In this document: positions 42,111 to 53,392 of the stretch, in pieces | Layout of the letters: every line of letters starts with the position of its first letter | Numbering within the stretch: the stretch's first letter is position 1 | Assembly (NCBI GenBank): GCA_016800925.1 | Contig: JABCPU010000156.1 | Location: 1 to 64,000 of the forward strand | Length of the DNA: 64,000 nucleotides | DNA from: Suillus spraguei | Taxonomy: Eukaryota; Basidiomycota; Agaricomycetes; Boletales; Suillaceae | Reading direction: 5' to 3' | Notes under the pieces: model-generated | Told to the model about the DNA's origin: nothing | What the model saw: the letters and a program-made list of their open reading frames with translations, nothing else | The model's database searches: none | Position numbers and translations under genes: made by a program

Positions 42111-43670
42111 TCAATCTCCTCTCAGCAGTTCATCTCCGAATACTCCATCTTCAGCAAGCGTAGGCGAAGCACTAATGAATGGTGTCAGAGGTGACAATGG
42201 TGGCGAAGGGGTGATGGGCAATATATTGTGTTCAGAGTCTGTCGTTGACCTCCTGCCCGTCGCAGAGTTGAATACTGGTGTCAGGTATGCTGACATGTTG
42301 CTAAACCGCAATCGAGAAGGCGCTGGACTGATCCTCAAACTTGACGGCGTCCAATCGTCATACAGCCGGCTGTGAAGCTGTTGCTCCTCGTGAGTCACTG
42401 GAGACGACGGGAATTTGAGGTTAGGCGACATGCTGAAGCACGACGGCGAATAAGGTGGCAGGGGAGATGCTTCCCCCATACAGCCCTCTCTTTTTCTGTT
42501 GTATGTCTCCTCTCTTCCCAACAGAGTAGGATCGATTTGGTTGTTCTGTACGATCTGAGCGCAAACTGGGCTTGACAGTTGAAGACGTTGTAATTCAGGA
42601 GGGAGCGATTCTGAGATGTTTTCCGGCCACAGAGCGGGCAGTCTGTACTGATTATCCTTCGTGTTGTCTTGGTAGGCTTCTGCCAAAGATGGTAAGTCAC
42701 CTGGCTTCGTATCAGAACGACTGCACAGACTCGCAAGGTCCGAGGTCAACGGGTGCATGCTAGCACGTATTGGCCTCAGATGTATGTCGCTGAGGTCGTG
42801 CAGCGCTGAATCAAGCAAGGGTGGTCGGGGACGCAAGAATAGCTTAGAGCTCCGCAAGCACAAGGACGGTGAAGGGGTGAACGGAGAACTATTGGTAGTG
42901 TCAGGGGAACAGGAGATATCTTCGATTTGATCGAGTGGTGACTGATCGAGTGGGCCTCCGGAAAACTGCCAGCCTGTTTCAGGGGAACCCGGCTGGCACA
43001 CCGAACCTTGGGATTCCTCAACTTGCTCCTCCCTCTGCTCGTGCGAGGGCATCTTCCCCTGTACTAGTGCAATAAGCTCCGGGTTCCCGCTTCGTTTGAA
43101 GGTACATGTAGGACAAGCTTTGACGAACTGCGCAGTAAGCTCTTTTGGGACCCATGAGTAGTGCTGGCGGATGATAGCGCAAGTTTTGTCCCGACCGCCG
43201 TGGTTGGACTCTTCATGACAGTAACAGAAGAGATCATATAGTTGTTCCTGAACGGCAACCGGTCTGTTCTCATGGAGGATGACAACTGGTACTTCGCTGT
43301 CATCGTCTTCTGCGTCGGGCGTGCTAAGCGTGAACATCTTGCGGACCCAGAAACGAAACTGTGGTGTCCCGATAGTGCATGCGTCCGGTTGGTGTAGTAC
43401 ATCCCAGATTTTGTCGAACATGCACTGAGATATGAGGGCCTTGTCACGCTTCCGCGGGGACAGCGATTCCAGGTATGCCATCTCTATACGTTTGTACTGA
43501 GTGTATGAAGGAAATCCAAGTTTGTCCGCCGTGTCTAAGATCGGTGAGGAAGGGCATTCATCACAGTCCGGTTCATCGGACAGAGCAGGACTGGAAGAAT
43601 GCAGAGGTCGCTCGTATGGCTTTGATCCGGACCGAGCACGAGATTTTCGCTTTCGTGAGACGGCAGGCAT
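42111..43670 (-). CDS. Integrase-type HHCC zinc-finger protein (domesticated)
   Basis: An intact single-exon gene of 519 aa from an ATG. The N-terminus is basic (SRKRKSRARSGSKP), a possible nuclear signal. Residues about 160-210 form an integrase-like finger: CYCHEESNHGGRDKTCAIIR, then QHYSWVPKELTAQFVKACPT with CPTC, giving H-x4-H and C-x2-C. In retroelement integrases this finger precedes the catalytic core, but no core follows. The rest is a long Ser/Pro-rich, probably disordered tail (SSPFTPSPSLCLRSS, ITPSPPLSPLTPFIS). A Gypsy-derived host gene is the simplest reading: no LTRs, a full-length frame and a position in the gene-rich side. The hAT element ends 100 bp beyond its stop. Role unknown; DNA or chromatin binding is an inference. 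Confidence 0.75.
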   Translation of the reverse strand: MPAVSRKRKSRARSGSKPYERPLHSSSPALSDEPDCDECPSSPILDTADKLGFPSYTQYKRIEMAYLESLSPRKRDKALISQCMFDKIWDVLHQPDACTIGTPQFRFWVRKMFTLSTPDAEDDDSEVPVVILHENRPVAVQEQLYDLFCYCHEESNHGGRDKTCAIIRQHYSWVPKELTAQFVKACPTCTFKRSGNPELIALVQGKMPSHEQREEQVEESQGSVCQPGSPETGWQFSGGPLDQSPLDQIEDISCSPDTTNSSPFTPSPSLCLRSSKLFLRPRPPLLDSALHDLSDIHLRPIRASMHPLTSDLASLCSRSDTKPGDLPSLAEAYQDNTKDNQYRLPALWPENISESLPPELQRLQLSSPVCAQIVQNNQIDPTLLGREETYNRKREGCMGEASPLPPYSPSCFSMSPNLKFPSSPVTHEEQQLHSRLYDDWTPSSLRISPAPSRLRFSNMSAYLTPVFNSATGRRSTTDSEHNILPITPSPPLSPLTPFISASPTLAEDGVFGDELLRGD

Positions 43671-44030
43671 TACAAAAATGATTTGTTTCGTGGTTCAAAG
43701 AACGTGAAGTAGCTGTGAGGGGATGATAGTGAACTTCAGGTGATGCAAACAATAAGGTCAATGATTTACATAAATATAAGCTAGCGGCTGACCGTGACGC
43801 GATTCCTCACGTGATTAAAAATCAGCGAACCAAGTGCAAGTATCTATTCCCGAGGAAAGTAACAGTCGTGAATGTAAAGTAGCTATATGCAATATTATAA
43901 TGTGCGAAGTCCCATATGCAAGAACCGTTAGTAAAATGTGCGTGGTGCAAGAATGATATGCAATGAAATAACCCAAATACCAATAAGCAAATGATCCTGC
44001 ACGCTATATATACGGATGACGTGGGTAAGT
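43671..44030. other. Intergenic; promoter of the HHCC gene
   Basis: 360 bp with no coding signal. It contains the promoter of the minus-strand gene on its left and the 3' end region of SKN1/KRE6 on its right. GCTATATATACGG at about 44003 is AT-rich but orientation and function are unclear. Confidence 0.4.
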
Positions 44031-46822
44031 TCAACACCCTCCATTCAATCTGTTCTTGGGTACTGTCTGATTATAACTCGGGTAGCTCCACCCAGTGAGA
44101 TTAAAGTTGGTATAAGCTTCCTTGTATCTGAAAATATTTAGCAACCCTGAACGTTTTGATTGAAATTGAGGCTTACGTTTCTATGTAGGTAGCAGTCGGG
44201 AAATTGGGGGGATCACACCCAATGTTGTGCGCATTTGAAGGCTGATAGACACGAATATAGTCAATCGACATGGTCGCAGGGAATTGGAGGTTCTCCAAAT
44301 CAATCCCTCCAAAATTGAGCGAGAATCCAAGGTTGGCAATGATATACTGGATAGCGTTGGTCAGTGTTCTCATGCTCGCTGCGATAAAAGTTGTTGTGAT
44401 ACCATGGGCTCTTGAGAGATGGCACGGGCACCAATCTCGGTCTCAGCATCAGGCCCAAGTCCACCAGAATAGATTGTCCAAACGGCCTCGCCGCTACTAA
44501 TCCAAGTGATGTATCCAGCATCGAACCTGGAGATATATGTGAGTACAGAGCATATATTGTGGTTGGACTCCTGCAAACCCTGGTTTGTATTCAAACCCGT
44601 AGACGCTATAGCAACCTTTATCAAGCTCATAGCAGTCTTGGTCCGTGAGCGAGAGACCACTAGTAGTCTGTTGGTACGCTCCTGCAACGCAACTGTTGGG
44701 TACAAATCTGGCATGAGGAATGAGCACATACCCCCATGGTAAGGATTCAAGAGAGTTATGTCTGAATTGTAAATCTGCAGATTGTTAGAAGTGTTCAACC
44801 ATTCGTATCCTGCCTGAGAGTGCGTCAATAACAGCCCAATTGTTCGTAATCCAGACCGACGTTAAAAGGAGCCCATTGTACTGATTGGGAGACCTTCATG
44901 AATGTGTGAGTCAGCGCTGATTGAAACTTGGAGTAAGCGAACCTTTCCGATCCCACCATCGACCGTCGCCTCGAAGATATCGATCTCCGGCGCGGAACGG
45001 CCGACATAATTGCCATTTGCACGGACTGGACCGGGATGTGATTCACCAGGGCAGGTACAAGCGGACAGCCGTTGACCAGGCAAAAATGACTGCAAAAAAT
45101 GAATGAAGATCTAGGACGGTAATTCGTGCAGCAAACTAACTAAGACGCCACCATGATCAGGATCACCGTTCTGTATAGCAGCGAGCGGCTTGGATGTCCC
45201 AGGATAAGTTTGATTTGGCAACGTGCCAACGTCACAGCTGTCATATGAGTATGGCCACTGAAATAGTCTGATTGATATGACCTCTGTGATAGAGGTTCAC
45301 ATACCAATCCTTCTAAACTAGCACCGAAGCCTGCACGACCTTTTTCAATAATTAATTTAAACACTCGAGGCAATGAGACCACGATGCACGAACCTAGATT
45401 CCCCATTGTCCAGCTTGGTAGAAAGCATCAATCACGTCCTCATATGAAAAAACCAGACTCACACAGCAGGCCAAAGACCACTTTGATAACAGGTGTTCAG
45501 CAGAATGCGACGGTCTTACAATAGCCTACTTACTGGACATTGTTAGATCCTGGTAGGATAACGGAAGCTAGAACCCAGTGATCAGTAGATATCTGCAATC
45601 AACAATGCATATCATATGTAACTCACTCTCAATGAGGCCACCTGTGAAACAGAATTTATTCCTTTAGGCACTCATTAGTGTCGAAGGCAACATAGAGTCG
45701 AACTCGTTACCATGTTTGGACCTACAAGATACTACATGCCTCAGTATGCCAAGATGAGACGATATTGGCTTACCATGCCCGACTTGTATGTAAGATTGTG
45801 GTTTGAAGCAGGATCGGCCTTTGCCAACGTGATTTGCAATGCGCCTCCTTTCGTCGTTACTTGGCTTGGATCGTACCACTCCAAATCATTCTGTCCAATG
45901 TTTTCAGTCACATATAATCTATGCACATAACCTTGACTGACCGTGCCCCAGTAGTGCAGGTTTGCAGCCTCCCAGTATGGATCGTCTCCGGGATAAAATG
46001 ACCGTCCTTCAACTTCAAACTCATCAGAGAAAACAAGGTCCCACATGTCGTTTTGGTTCATGTACGATGCTTTCGTGTATGCTTCCTTCGGAGTATCGAC
46101 GTCTATGACCCCACGGTTGCCAAGCATCGATGGAATCTGCCCCGTTGCGTTGGTGCCACCAAGATTGAATCCATCATGAGGGGTTGGCTTCTTCTTGGAC
46201 AGGTGACTAGCAATTGGGAATACTTGACCCGAGAATGTCAGCTGCCGAATCCTGCATGCGTCTAGTACCGGGATGCACTAACTTACCGAGGCTATTCAAG
46301 ATTGTTAGTATAAGAATGACTGTGCAATGGCACAACTTACAACAACACAAGTATCAATACGACTAAGAGAAATAGGCATCCCAGGTTTGCAATCCCTCGT
46401 GCAGTGAAAATGTGACCTCCCTTGTCACTCTTAAGATCACGCTTTGGGTCTGGAGTGTGAAGGTGATCATCTGGTTCAGGTGTGCCTACATGCAGTGCGC
46501 TCGTGCCCCAGTCTTCGGGATTGAATTGCAAGGCATACTGCAGACAGATGTGATGTTACAAATAGCACGGATTATAGAGAAGAACGTCGGCATACTTTGT
46601 CGGCAAGCGAATTCTACCCGCGAGCTAAATCAACAGAGGATATTGGGTATTGTTTCTGAAACTTACTTCATACGTTGTAGGACTTGGAGACCTGCTTAGT
46701 CCTGCGAATCCCGTGTCATACTCGCTCGCTGTCGACGACGACCTGGAACGACCTTGTGACCTTGGAGGTAGCAAGTTGGTCGACGAGGCACCATATTCCT
46801 GTCGCAGCAGCGGAGAGTTCAT
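44031..46822 (-). CDS. Beta-glucan synthesis-associated protein, SKN1/KRE6 family (GH16)
   Basis: Type II membrane protein needed for cell-wall beta-1,6-glucan. Exon 1 (46822-46667) gives MNSPLLRQEYGASSTNLLPP and a Ser-rich cytosolic tail. The next exon carries LHVGTPEPDDHLHTPDPKRD and a membrane segment NLGCLFLLVVLILVLL. The lumenal domain follows: NLGGTNATGQIPSM, DMWDLVFSDEFEVEGRSFYP, WTMGNLG, YDSCDVGTLPNQTYPGTS, then the GH16-type site SAPEIDIFEATVDGG, QWAPFNVGLDYEQLGCY, DQDCYELDKGCYSVYGFEYK, YITWISSGEAVWTIYSGGLG and MSIDYIRVYQP. The last exon adds YKEAYTNFNLTGWSYPSY and stops at 44031-44033. About ten small introns, not all placed exactly. Looks functional. Confidence 0.95.
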
Positions 46823-47134
46823 GTCGTAAAAGTGAAAGAACCAGCTTTACCCTGCCTTTCAGGTTGAGTACGTAGAGTAAGAAATGTGGTGCAAAAGAGC
46901 GTGTAGTTACTAGTTAGAAATTGTTAGTGTGTCGGCGGACTGAGCAATTTACAGTGAAATTGGTGCCCGACGATTCGTAAAGTTTCCGTAAAGTTTCCCA
47001 TTCCGTAAAGTTTGTCAGTTCCGTGTGATTGTGTGAAAAGTGACCGAGGCTAGCAGTGGCATATGTACTTAGCATGTTCTGCAGTAATGACAAGCGATGA
47101 AAGGTATACATTGAATGATGAAGGAGACTGCATG
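46823..47134. other. Intergenic; SKN1/KRE6 promoter region
   Basis: 312 bp between the SKN1/KRE6 start and the HEM4 stop, both on the minus strand. A TTCCGTAAAGTTT word occurs in two copies (about 46979 and 47001). No gene seen. Confidence 0.4.
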
Positions 47135-48115
47135 TTATTGTGCCTCATCATGTTGAAGAACCGCATCAGCAAGATCATCCGCCTTTGGATTTCTCGCGGT
47201 TACTGCCACCGACAACTTCAAAGTCTGTTGGAGAAAGGATGCCGTAGTAGGTCCTATCGTAGCAACTTTGACGTGATGATGTTCTGAAAAATGAGTGCAA
47301 TCCTCCGTGCTTGAATTGACCACAGGCAGGGAAAAATGATTGCGCAGGATTGGCGTCACAAATTCAGCTACTGAAGGGGCGAAGTAGACGATCCACCCCC
47401 AGGATAACCCCTCCTCTGTTATAAATTTCAAAAGTGCTGCAAATATGAGGCCGCGAAATGCTTTCCTTTGACACATTCCAAGGCAAGTGATAAATCATGA
47501 GGAAACATGGATGAGCCTTGTGTGGCATAGACCTGGAGAGGGTCTAATGCAACACCAGCCGACTCCAGAATCTTCGGTAATGTGTCACGGTTTTTATCTC
47601 CAGTGAGGTAGAGAAGTTTTCTGCTTGTCCCATCCGAAGGAAGGTCTTTGAGTATGAATCCTGCAAGGCGTTCCGCAGTTCCCGTATCTGAGCCACCTCG
47701 AATATCTCTGGGTGTGTACAGAGATATCTTCTCACAAAGATTACGAAGCGCAGCCGATGTGGTTTCTCCGACTGCATAGAACGGCACAGACCACCAGTCT
47801 GTTTGGTCATGAGGTCCGATACGATGCGGTTAGCCAATAGACCGTACCAGATTCAGGCCTGAGAGGTGTTTTGTTGATCAATGCTTGGGCAGCCCCGGAC
47901 CATGCTTCGACGGCTCGCTGGCTCGTGATTATGACTCCACAAAGGCTCTGCTTCTCTGGACCAATGCTCAATACGCGTGCTAGCTCTTCGTGGCCAACTA
48001 TGACGGTCTCCAGTACAGAAACTGATATTGGATGGTATCCGCGAGACCTGAAAGCATCTTCATATCGATCCGGGCTACCTTGATCGGCAGCTCTCAGAAG
48101 CAGGACATTCGACAT
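47135..48115 (-). CDS. HEM4: Uroporphyrinogen-III synthase (HEM4)
   Basis: Closes hydroxymethylbilane to uroporphyrinogen III with inversion of ring D, the fourth step of haem synthesis, in the cytosol. Exon 1 (48115-47848) reads MSNVLLLRAADQGSPDRYED, YHPISVSVLETVIVG and GVIITSQRAVEAWS. A 49-bp intron (47847-47799, GTACGG...ACAG) joins to DWWSVPFYAVGETTSAALRN, LAGFILKDLPSDG and KLLYLTGDKNRDTLPKILES. A second, very short gap of about 38 bp (GTGTCA...TTGCAG) is needed to continue into WGWIVYFAPSVAEFVTPILR and VKVATIGPTTASFLQQTL. These are the two alpha/beta domains of the family. Complete. Confidence 0.93.
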
Positions 48116-48330
48116 TGGACCGTGCCAGTATCTTGATCAAAAGTGTTTATAATGTGAAGAATCTGTAGAATCTGTACGGTATGAGATCTGCACTGATTGA
48201 CTGATGACTGTGAGAATGAAAGTCATATGCATAATAGCCACGAGATTATATGGAGTCTTCCCAGGCCGCGGCCCGCTCTTGCCACACAACTCCCCAAATT
48301 AGTAACTAACCTTGAACGATTTTCGAGCAA

Positions 48331-48895
48331 ATGACGATGGCAAAACTCTGGTCGTCGCCTGTAGTGCAGACCCTCTTTGCTCGCTCACCTCCCGCGCCAC
48401 TCTCACCCAAGGGCATATGGCGCCAGGATCTAACAACTCAGATCAACCAGCTGTCAGCTAATCTCAACATCAGAGTGCTCCACTTGTCAGGGTGCTTAGA
48501 GGTCTCTGTTTATGCTGATACGTGTCCTCCACCTGCCCAATGATGATTTCGATGGCTGTCACGAACTTGTACAGACCCAAGAAGGCGATCTCTATTCTGA
48601 CCACTTGCGCGCGATTGCTCATAGGCGTGCGGGAACTCCAAGTGGGCTTATCTGAGATGTCCTATGCGCGGCTGACCAGCACTGCCTCAGGTATTGGATT
48701 GCGAGATTCTCTCATGAGCACTTGGTAGAGATATACTCGCCTGGCGGCACTGTTACTCAGGCCAAGCAAGAAATGACCAATTTTGTAAATGGTGTACGAT
48801 CTGTTGAGGCTTCCGGAAATGGAGTGGCGGACTGCGAGAAGAGGCAGTGGGAGGAACTGACGAAGCTTGCGAGAATCCTGATTGACTCGGAATAA
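48331..48895 (+). CDS. Unknown small protein, at least two exons
   Basis: Starts MTMAKLWSSPVVQTLFARSP and LSPKGIWRQDLTTQINQL. A later frame reads RVLHLPNDDFDGCHELVQTQ, EGDLYSDHLRAIAHRRAG. The last part reads YWIARFSHEHLVEIYSPGGT, VTQAKQEMTNFVNGVRSVEA and KRQWEELTKLARILIDSE, then TAA. Exon joints are not resolved: RVLHL occurs twice around the first gap, and a CTGAC branch-like word precedes CCTCAG at 48707-48711. The basic N-terminus could be a mitochondrial signal (inference). It diverges from HEM4 with 215 bp between start codons, so the promoters are shared or adjacent. I do not recognise the family. Confidence 0.55.
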
Positions 48896-49145
48896 GAACT
48901 TTAGCTTTGACATCGAGAGACTTGTGATTGTGCGTAGAAGCATCACTGGTACTGGTGATTGCAACCTGGTGTGCTAGCACTCGCAGTAATTTGCACCCTG
49001 TAATATCTCTCATGAACCACCGCCAGGCTCTGAAAGATGAGGTTGATGTCGCACGGAGAGCCGCCTGCAGGTTCAGAATCATTGACATCACTCCTCAAGA
49101 GTGCGTTGGGTGTATATTTGGTTCAGAAACATCCTGTATGGAGCG
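48896..49145. other. Intergenic, convergent gene ends
   Basis: 250 bp between two convergent stops, with no coding signal. Confidence 0.4.
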
Positions 49146-50442
49146 CTACTTCTGCTCCAGACCACCGATGATACTGATAATCTTCTCATAAACCGTGAAC
49201 ACGATACCTCCGCTCATCTGCAAAAGTAAAATTTGAATGACTTCAACGTCACATAACGAAAAACAACGCACAACTAATCTGGCCAGTCGCGGCGTTGTAC
49301 CAGTCCAAAACCGCAAGATCCCCTCCTCAGTCAAGATCCTATATCCACAGTGGAAAGAGTTACGGTACTGCTGGCGCGCCGATAGAGACTGCATCCGCGT
49401 CTTGATTACACTGTGATTATGAAATCAATGAGCTCCCACTAGCGCACGCAGGGGCAGTGCTCACTCCAACGGTTGTGTCGAATAGACTGTCACCAGACCA
49501 GCTACTGCACCAATCCCAAACGTGATACCTGGTGGCAACTGCCTGCCTGGTCGCGTGGTTCCCTGAACGAACTGTTTGAGAGTTGTGTATGTCGTAAAGC
49601 GTACTGCAGAGTTGGCTCCTTGACGCATCATCTAGGATTCATCATTGAGAAATACATATATTATACGCGTCGAAAACACTCACAACAGGAAAAAGCCCTC
49701 GGTATATGCCAAGTATGCCTTCCTGTCGAATTATAGACATCGTTCCATGAGCAAGACCGCGATATTGTGGGTTTGGACGTTTGGCGTCATCAATCATTTT
49801 GGTCCTGAAATAAGAGACAAGAATGAAAGATTGGCAGAACAAAGAGAAGTGTACACATACTTAATAGTCTCCGAAGGGGTAACAGCAATGACAGCCTCTG
49901 TCATACCAGCTCCGAGACCAGCTGTTTTCAGCGTCAGATAAGTGCAGTCCTCACATGAAGCTTACATACCAAGTAAACTTCTAGGTGCACTGACATTGCC
50001 CTTCAAAAATACTCAGCCAATTCCTTCTTCCCAGCAACAGACCAAGATTACCTCTGCGTCTGCAAGCATATTCTTGAAGTGGTCATAGGTCACGAATCGA
50101 ACACCAGCCTTGACTGAATTGCCTATCACGAGTGCCGAACAACCCGAATAAAGACCCGTTACACCCTTTTCGCGTAAAGTCGAGCGGATGATAGTCAAAG
50201 GAGATTCTCGCTGGTCAAGTCAAGCACACCAGTCAGTTATCATAATGGAAGAAAATAAACCCCCACCTGCCCACCAAACTGTGACCGGGTCTTCACGAAT
50301 TCAGTAGGGTACGTCACAAATCTATCTTCTGAAGATGAGCAATGCCTCTGGTAATGAAACATTATCTCACTCACGCTTCTATTGCCCCAGCAGTCGTACC
50401 CGCGATCAGAGAGTGGATGGGCTTCTCTTTCTTAAAGCTCAT
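49146..50442 (-). CDS. CTP1: Mitochondrial tricarboxylate (citrate) carrier
   Basis: Six-helix carrier of the mitochondrial inner membrane that exchanges citrate/isocitrate with malate or other tricarboxylates. Three Px[D/E]xx[K/R] repeats are visible: YPTEFVKTRSQFGG, then the SETIKTKMIDDAKRPNPQYR region, and (as joined exons) the third repeat before RMQSLSARQQYRNSFHCGYR. Other anchors are SLIAGTTAGAIEA in exon 1 (50442 to about 50375), STLREKGVTGLYSGCSALVI, GNSVKAGVRFVTYDHFKNML, QEGILGIYRGLFPV, LTEEGILRFWTGTTPRLARL and the end SGGIVFTVYEKIISIIGGLE. At least seven exons with short introns; junctions other than exon 1 (donor GTGAGT) are approximate. A copy of its promoter and exon 1 lies at 53.1-53.4 kb. 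Confidence 0.93.
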
Positions 50443-50956
50443 TTTGTGTAAGTTGAAGATTCGGACCAAGGGAGGAAATCCAGTTACGACTGTTAAGCTT
50501 GATTATTTCGGTTCGCCTTCGGGTTCTTGAGTCTCAAAGCGAACTGTTAGGCGTGAACACGCCAGGTCGTCCAATATTCAGCCATGGTCATCAACAACAT
50601 GCCGCGGAGTTAGAAATTGGATGTGAAGAGTTCGTTTTCGATTTGGAGGAATTTACAATTAGCTACTGACTGGTGAGTGCCAAAAGTTATAACGCTGCGG
50701 GTTTTTGCACAAACCACTCACTTATTCTCAGCTCTTTTGTTATACAGTACACTTTCTCATAACGCATAACGTTAGGACCCGAGGCTATGCATTATCAACA
50801 CTAGACCGAACTTGCGGTTGTCATTCTGTTTGCACCGATGTAACACGCGCCGCCAACTGGTTTGGAGTCTGATAATCTGATTTAGGGATAGGAAGGTTTG
50901 CCAAGTACACTTAGTGCAAACTTGCTGACCATACATGAGTCGGAATAAGGAGATCA
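50443..50956. promoter_or_regulatory. CTP1 promoter region
   Basis: The 300 bp upstream of the CTP1 ATG are partly conserved in the duplicated copy at 53152-53392 (CATCAACAACATGCCGCGGA, TTGCACAAACCA, CTTTTGTTAT). This marks the segment as the transposed upstream region. No clear TATA box. Confidence 0.4.
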
Positions 50957-51563
50957 TCAACGCAAGCTCGTAAATCGACTATGATACACCCACGGCCAGG
51001 GTAGCTTATGCCTATCCCTTGATGACAAGACTTTCTTTGCCCTCTCAACCTTATATTCGTCTGCAATATCGACCATGACATCCCCGAATTTATTGTTGTC
51101 ATCTTCCAACCTTTCATGGACAATCCTGTTTTGTACCATGACTGCATGACCAACATATGCTGAGGCTAAAGCCTCAGAAAGTGTATTCAATGCTGTGGTT
51201 AAGCGTGCGAGAGGGTGACTAATTGACATGACACCTCAACAGGTACCTTACATCTTGTGAGACTGAGCCAATCAATCGATCTTCGTAGTCCTGCAAGCTG
51301 TCATCACTGGCTAGAAATGCCGGGGGCGATCCTGATAATCGCATCATCTCAAAGACATGTACAAAGAATGCTTCCGAGTCACATATATGGCTGACCCTCA
51401 ATGTTGGCGTATAAAAATCACCCTTATAACTCGCCCTTATCCCTGTCCTGTCAGATAAATGGAATCTAACTTCACTCGACTGGTCGGTGAGTTGAAAATA
51501 ACTACGATGTCGTGTTCTTCTGTTGATTAGTATACCTTGGAAGTCGCGGGGGTTGTATCCCAC
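50957..51563 (-). CDS. Unknown protein, two likely exons
   Basis: The right frame (no ATG at its edge, so another exon may precede) reads RRTRHRSYFQLTDQSSEVRF, GIRASYKGDFYTPTLRVSHI and SVSQD. The left frame reads HPLARLTTALNTLSEALASA, YVGHAVMVQNRIVHERLEDD and KVERAKKVLSSRDRHKL. A GTAAGG and a CAATTAG lie 43 bp apart between them, but that join is one base out of phase, so the true junction differs or the gene is broken. Family not recognised. Confidence 0.45.
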
Positions 51564-51589
51564 GGTATTGCCATAGTTTGTACCATCTT

Positions 51590-52563
51590 CAGGCTTGTTT
51601 ACAGAGGTTGGATGCGTTGCGTCTGGTGGGAAGATGCATGGGCAACAGTCTCACTGATCTCAGACGGTACAACTCTCCTTGCACTCTACTTTATTCAGTG
51701 ATCCAACCACCGTTAACCCCAGTTATGTGCCTAGCATGCATATGGGTCTACCCCTCAACACATTGCTAGTATATCATTTGACTTTTCCCTCCAAGATTTA
51801 GCTGACATTCGTATCAGTGCCATCCTGGTTCCTCGCAGTAGCTTTAACCTGTGTTTTGTGGTGCACATCACAGCTTACTCATCATATACCGTCCTGACTT
51901 AAATGTCCAGGGCAGCACGCACGAGTATCATTTTTTGCATCATCAGAATCGCCAACCATTCAGGCACCAAGGTCCAGAAATGGGCCACTCGTCTCATTGC
52001 AGCATCATTTGTGTGCATGTGGGTCGCGCTGCTGGTTCAGAAGGTCAACGTGTGCAAATTTCAGGCGTGCCAGATGTCCAAGCCTGTGGCACTCTCGCAA
52101 TTGATGAGTCAGTATCTCTTTGTCATTTTATGGCTGTACGGTATGGTGCTCAAGTTATTGACTCCCACAGCAGACGTCATTGCGGATTTTTCTCTCGTCG
52201 CTGCGCCACTGCAGCTCTGGAAAAATGTAGGGCTGTCGCGCAGCAGAAAAATATTGGTTTTGTCCTCATTTGGCACATCGATTCTAATCACTGCCCTCAC
52301 TATCCCTCTCTCTATAATTCTCTTCAGGCCCCTGACAGAAACTACGCTCATTTTCGCACATGTTAGGGTAAGTAACCTCAATTCCTCGCATCCCTCGGCA
52401 ACTTCTGACAGATGTTTAGGCTGCGATCAGTCTTATCATTTGCAACGTCCTAGTGATCGTTACCTTCGCATACCACGTATTGTCGACAGAAACTCGTGAT
52501 CTCGACCGGTCTTTCACATCCCCAGAAATCTTCTCAACTGTTATTATGACGCAGTTCCCCTAA
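51590..52563 (+). CDS. Rhodopsin-like fungal 7TM protein, 5' incomplete
   Basis: Resembles the fungal rhodopsin-like integral membrane family (not retinal-binding as far as known). Pieces in order: WWEDAWATVSLISDGTTLLA (after a TTTACAG acceptor at about 51589), VSVPSWFLAVALTCVLWC, SIIFCIIRIANHSG, LIAASFVCMWVALLVQKV, ADFSLVAAPLQLWKNVGLSR, ILVLSSFGTSILITALTIPL and the last exon AAISLIICNVLVIVTFAYHV, ending at TAA 52561-52563. Five or six hydrophobic spans are visible. The N-terminal one or two are not found upstream, where the minus-strand gene begins, so it is either truncated or uses an unseen exon. Confidence 0.65.
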
Positions 52564-53051
52564 GCTACACCAGTTCTTCATTCTGTAAACAGGAGGGCAC
52601 AATCTCAAGACAGGTAATGACGGGGCAGCCGAAGTCGAAGCCGGATGATGTAAGCATGACGAGCGCTGAAAAGGCACACCGATGTGATGACTGGGGATGA
52701 TCAGTGAGGGACCTTGCCAATTATGATGGCGATTATGATGGCGGCGTGCTTGTCTTACTACATGCACATGTGTATAATCGGAGCCCGAAGCAAATTTTCA
52801 TTATACCCTTGACATGGTCTTGGTGGTGAAAGCTTTTGGCTACGTCCACCTAGTACTCCTCATCCACAAGAAAAATACTCATGGCCAAAGCCGTTATTGA
52901 CGAGAACGTTGCTCACCAGGGCTTCACCCTATTCTAAACAAGACGATAATTTTTTCCGTGAAATTCTCTTCCCTTACTGGGCCCGCCTCCAGCCACTCTG
53001 CGTAGATTGTCTTGAAATATTGCAACTATCAGTACACCAAACTCTAACTTA
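52564..53051. other. Intergenic, no gene seen
   Basis: Short open frames without motifs. CCAATTATGATGGCGATTATGATGGCGGCG at 52717-52746 is a small local repeat. Confidence 0.35.
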
Positions 53052-53392
53052 GCAATGCATCTGGTAATGGAACATTAATATCTCACTCACGCTTCTACTG
53101 CTCTAGCAGTCGCACCCGCAATTAGAGAGTGAATGAACTTCTCTTCTTTAGAGCTCATTTTGTGGAAATTCAAGATCCGAACCAAGGAAGGAATCTGGTG
53201 TATTTTGGTTCGCCTTTGATTTCTTGAGTCTCAAAGCAAAGTTGGCGAACACGCGTCCTCATCAACAACATGCCGCGGAGTTGCGAATATGCTGTGAAAG
53301 TCTAAAGTCCGTTTCGATTGTAGGGAAGTTAAAATCCTTCGGCTTCTTGCACAAACCATTCACTTATCACTTATGATCAGTTCTTTTGTTAT
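53052..53392 (-). pseudogene. Duplicated promoter and exon 1 of the citrate carrier
   Basis: Closely matches 50340-50743 on the same strand with small indels. It keeps the ATG, a 22-23-codon exon (SSKEEKFIHSLIAGATARA versus SFKKEKPIHSLIAGTTAGA in the parent) and the GTGAGT donor, then stops. No other carrier exon follows, so it cannot make a carrier. It could still act as a promoter for antisense or downstream RNA. Confidence 0.88.
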
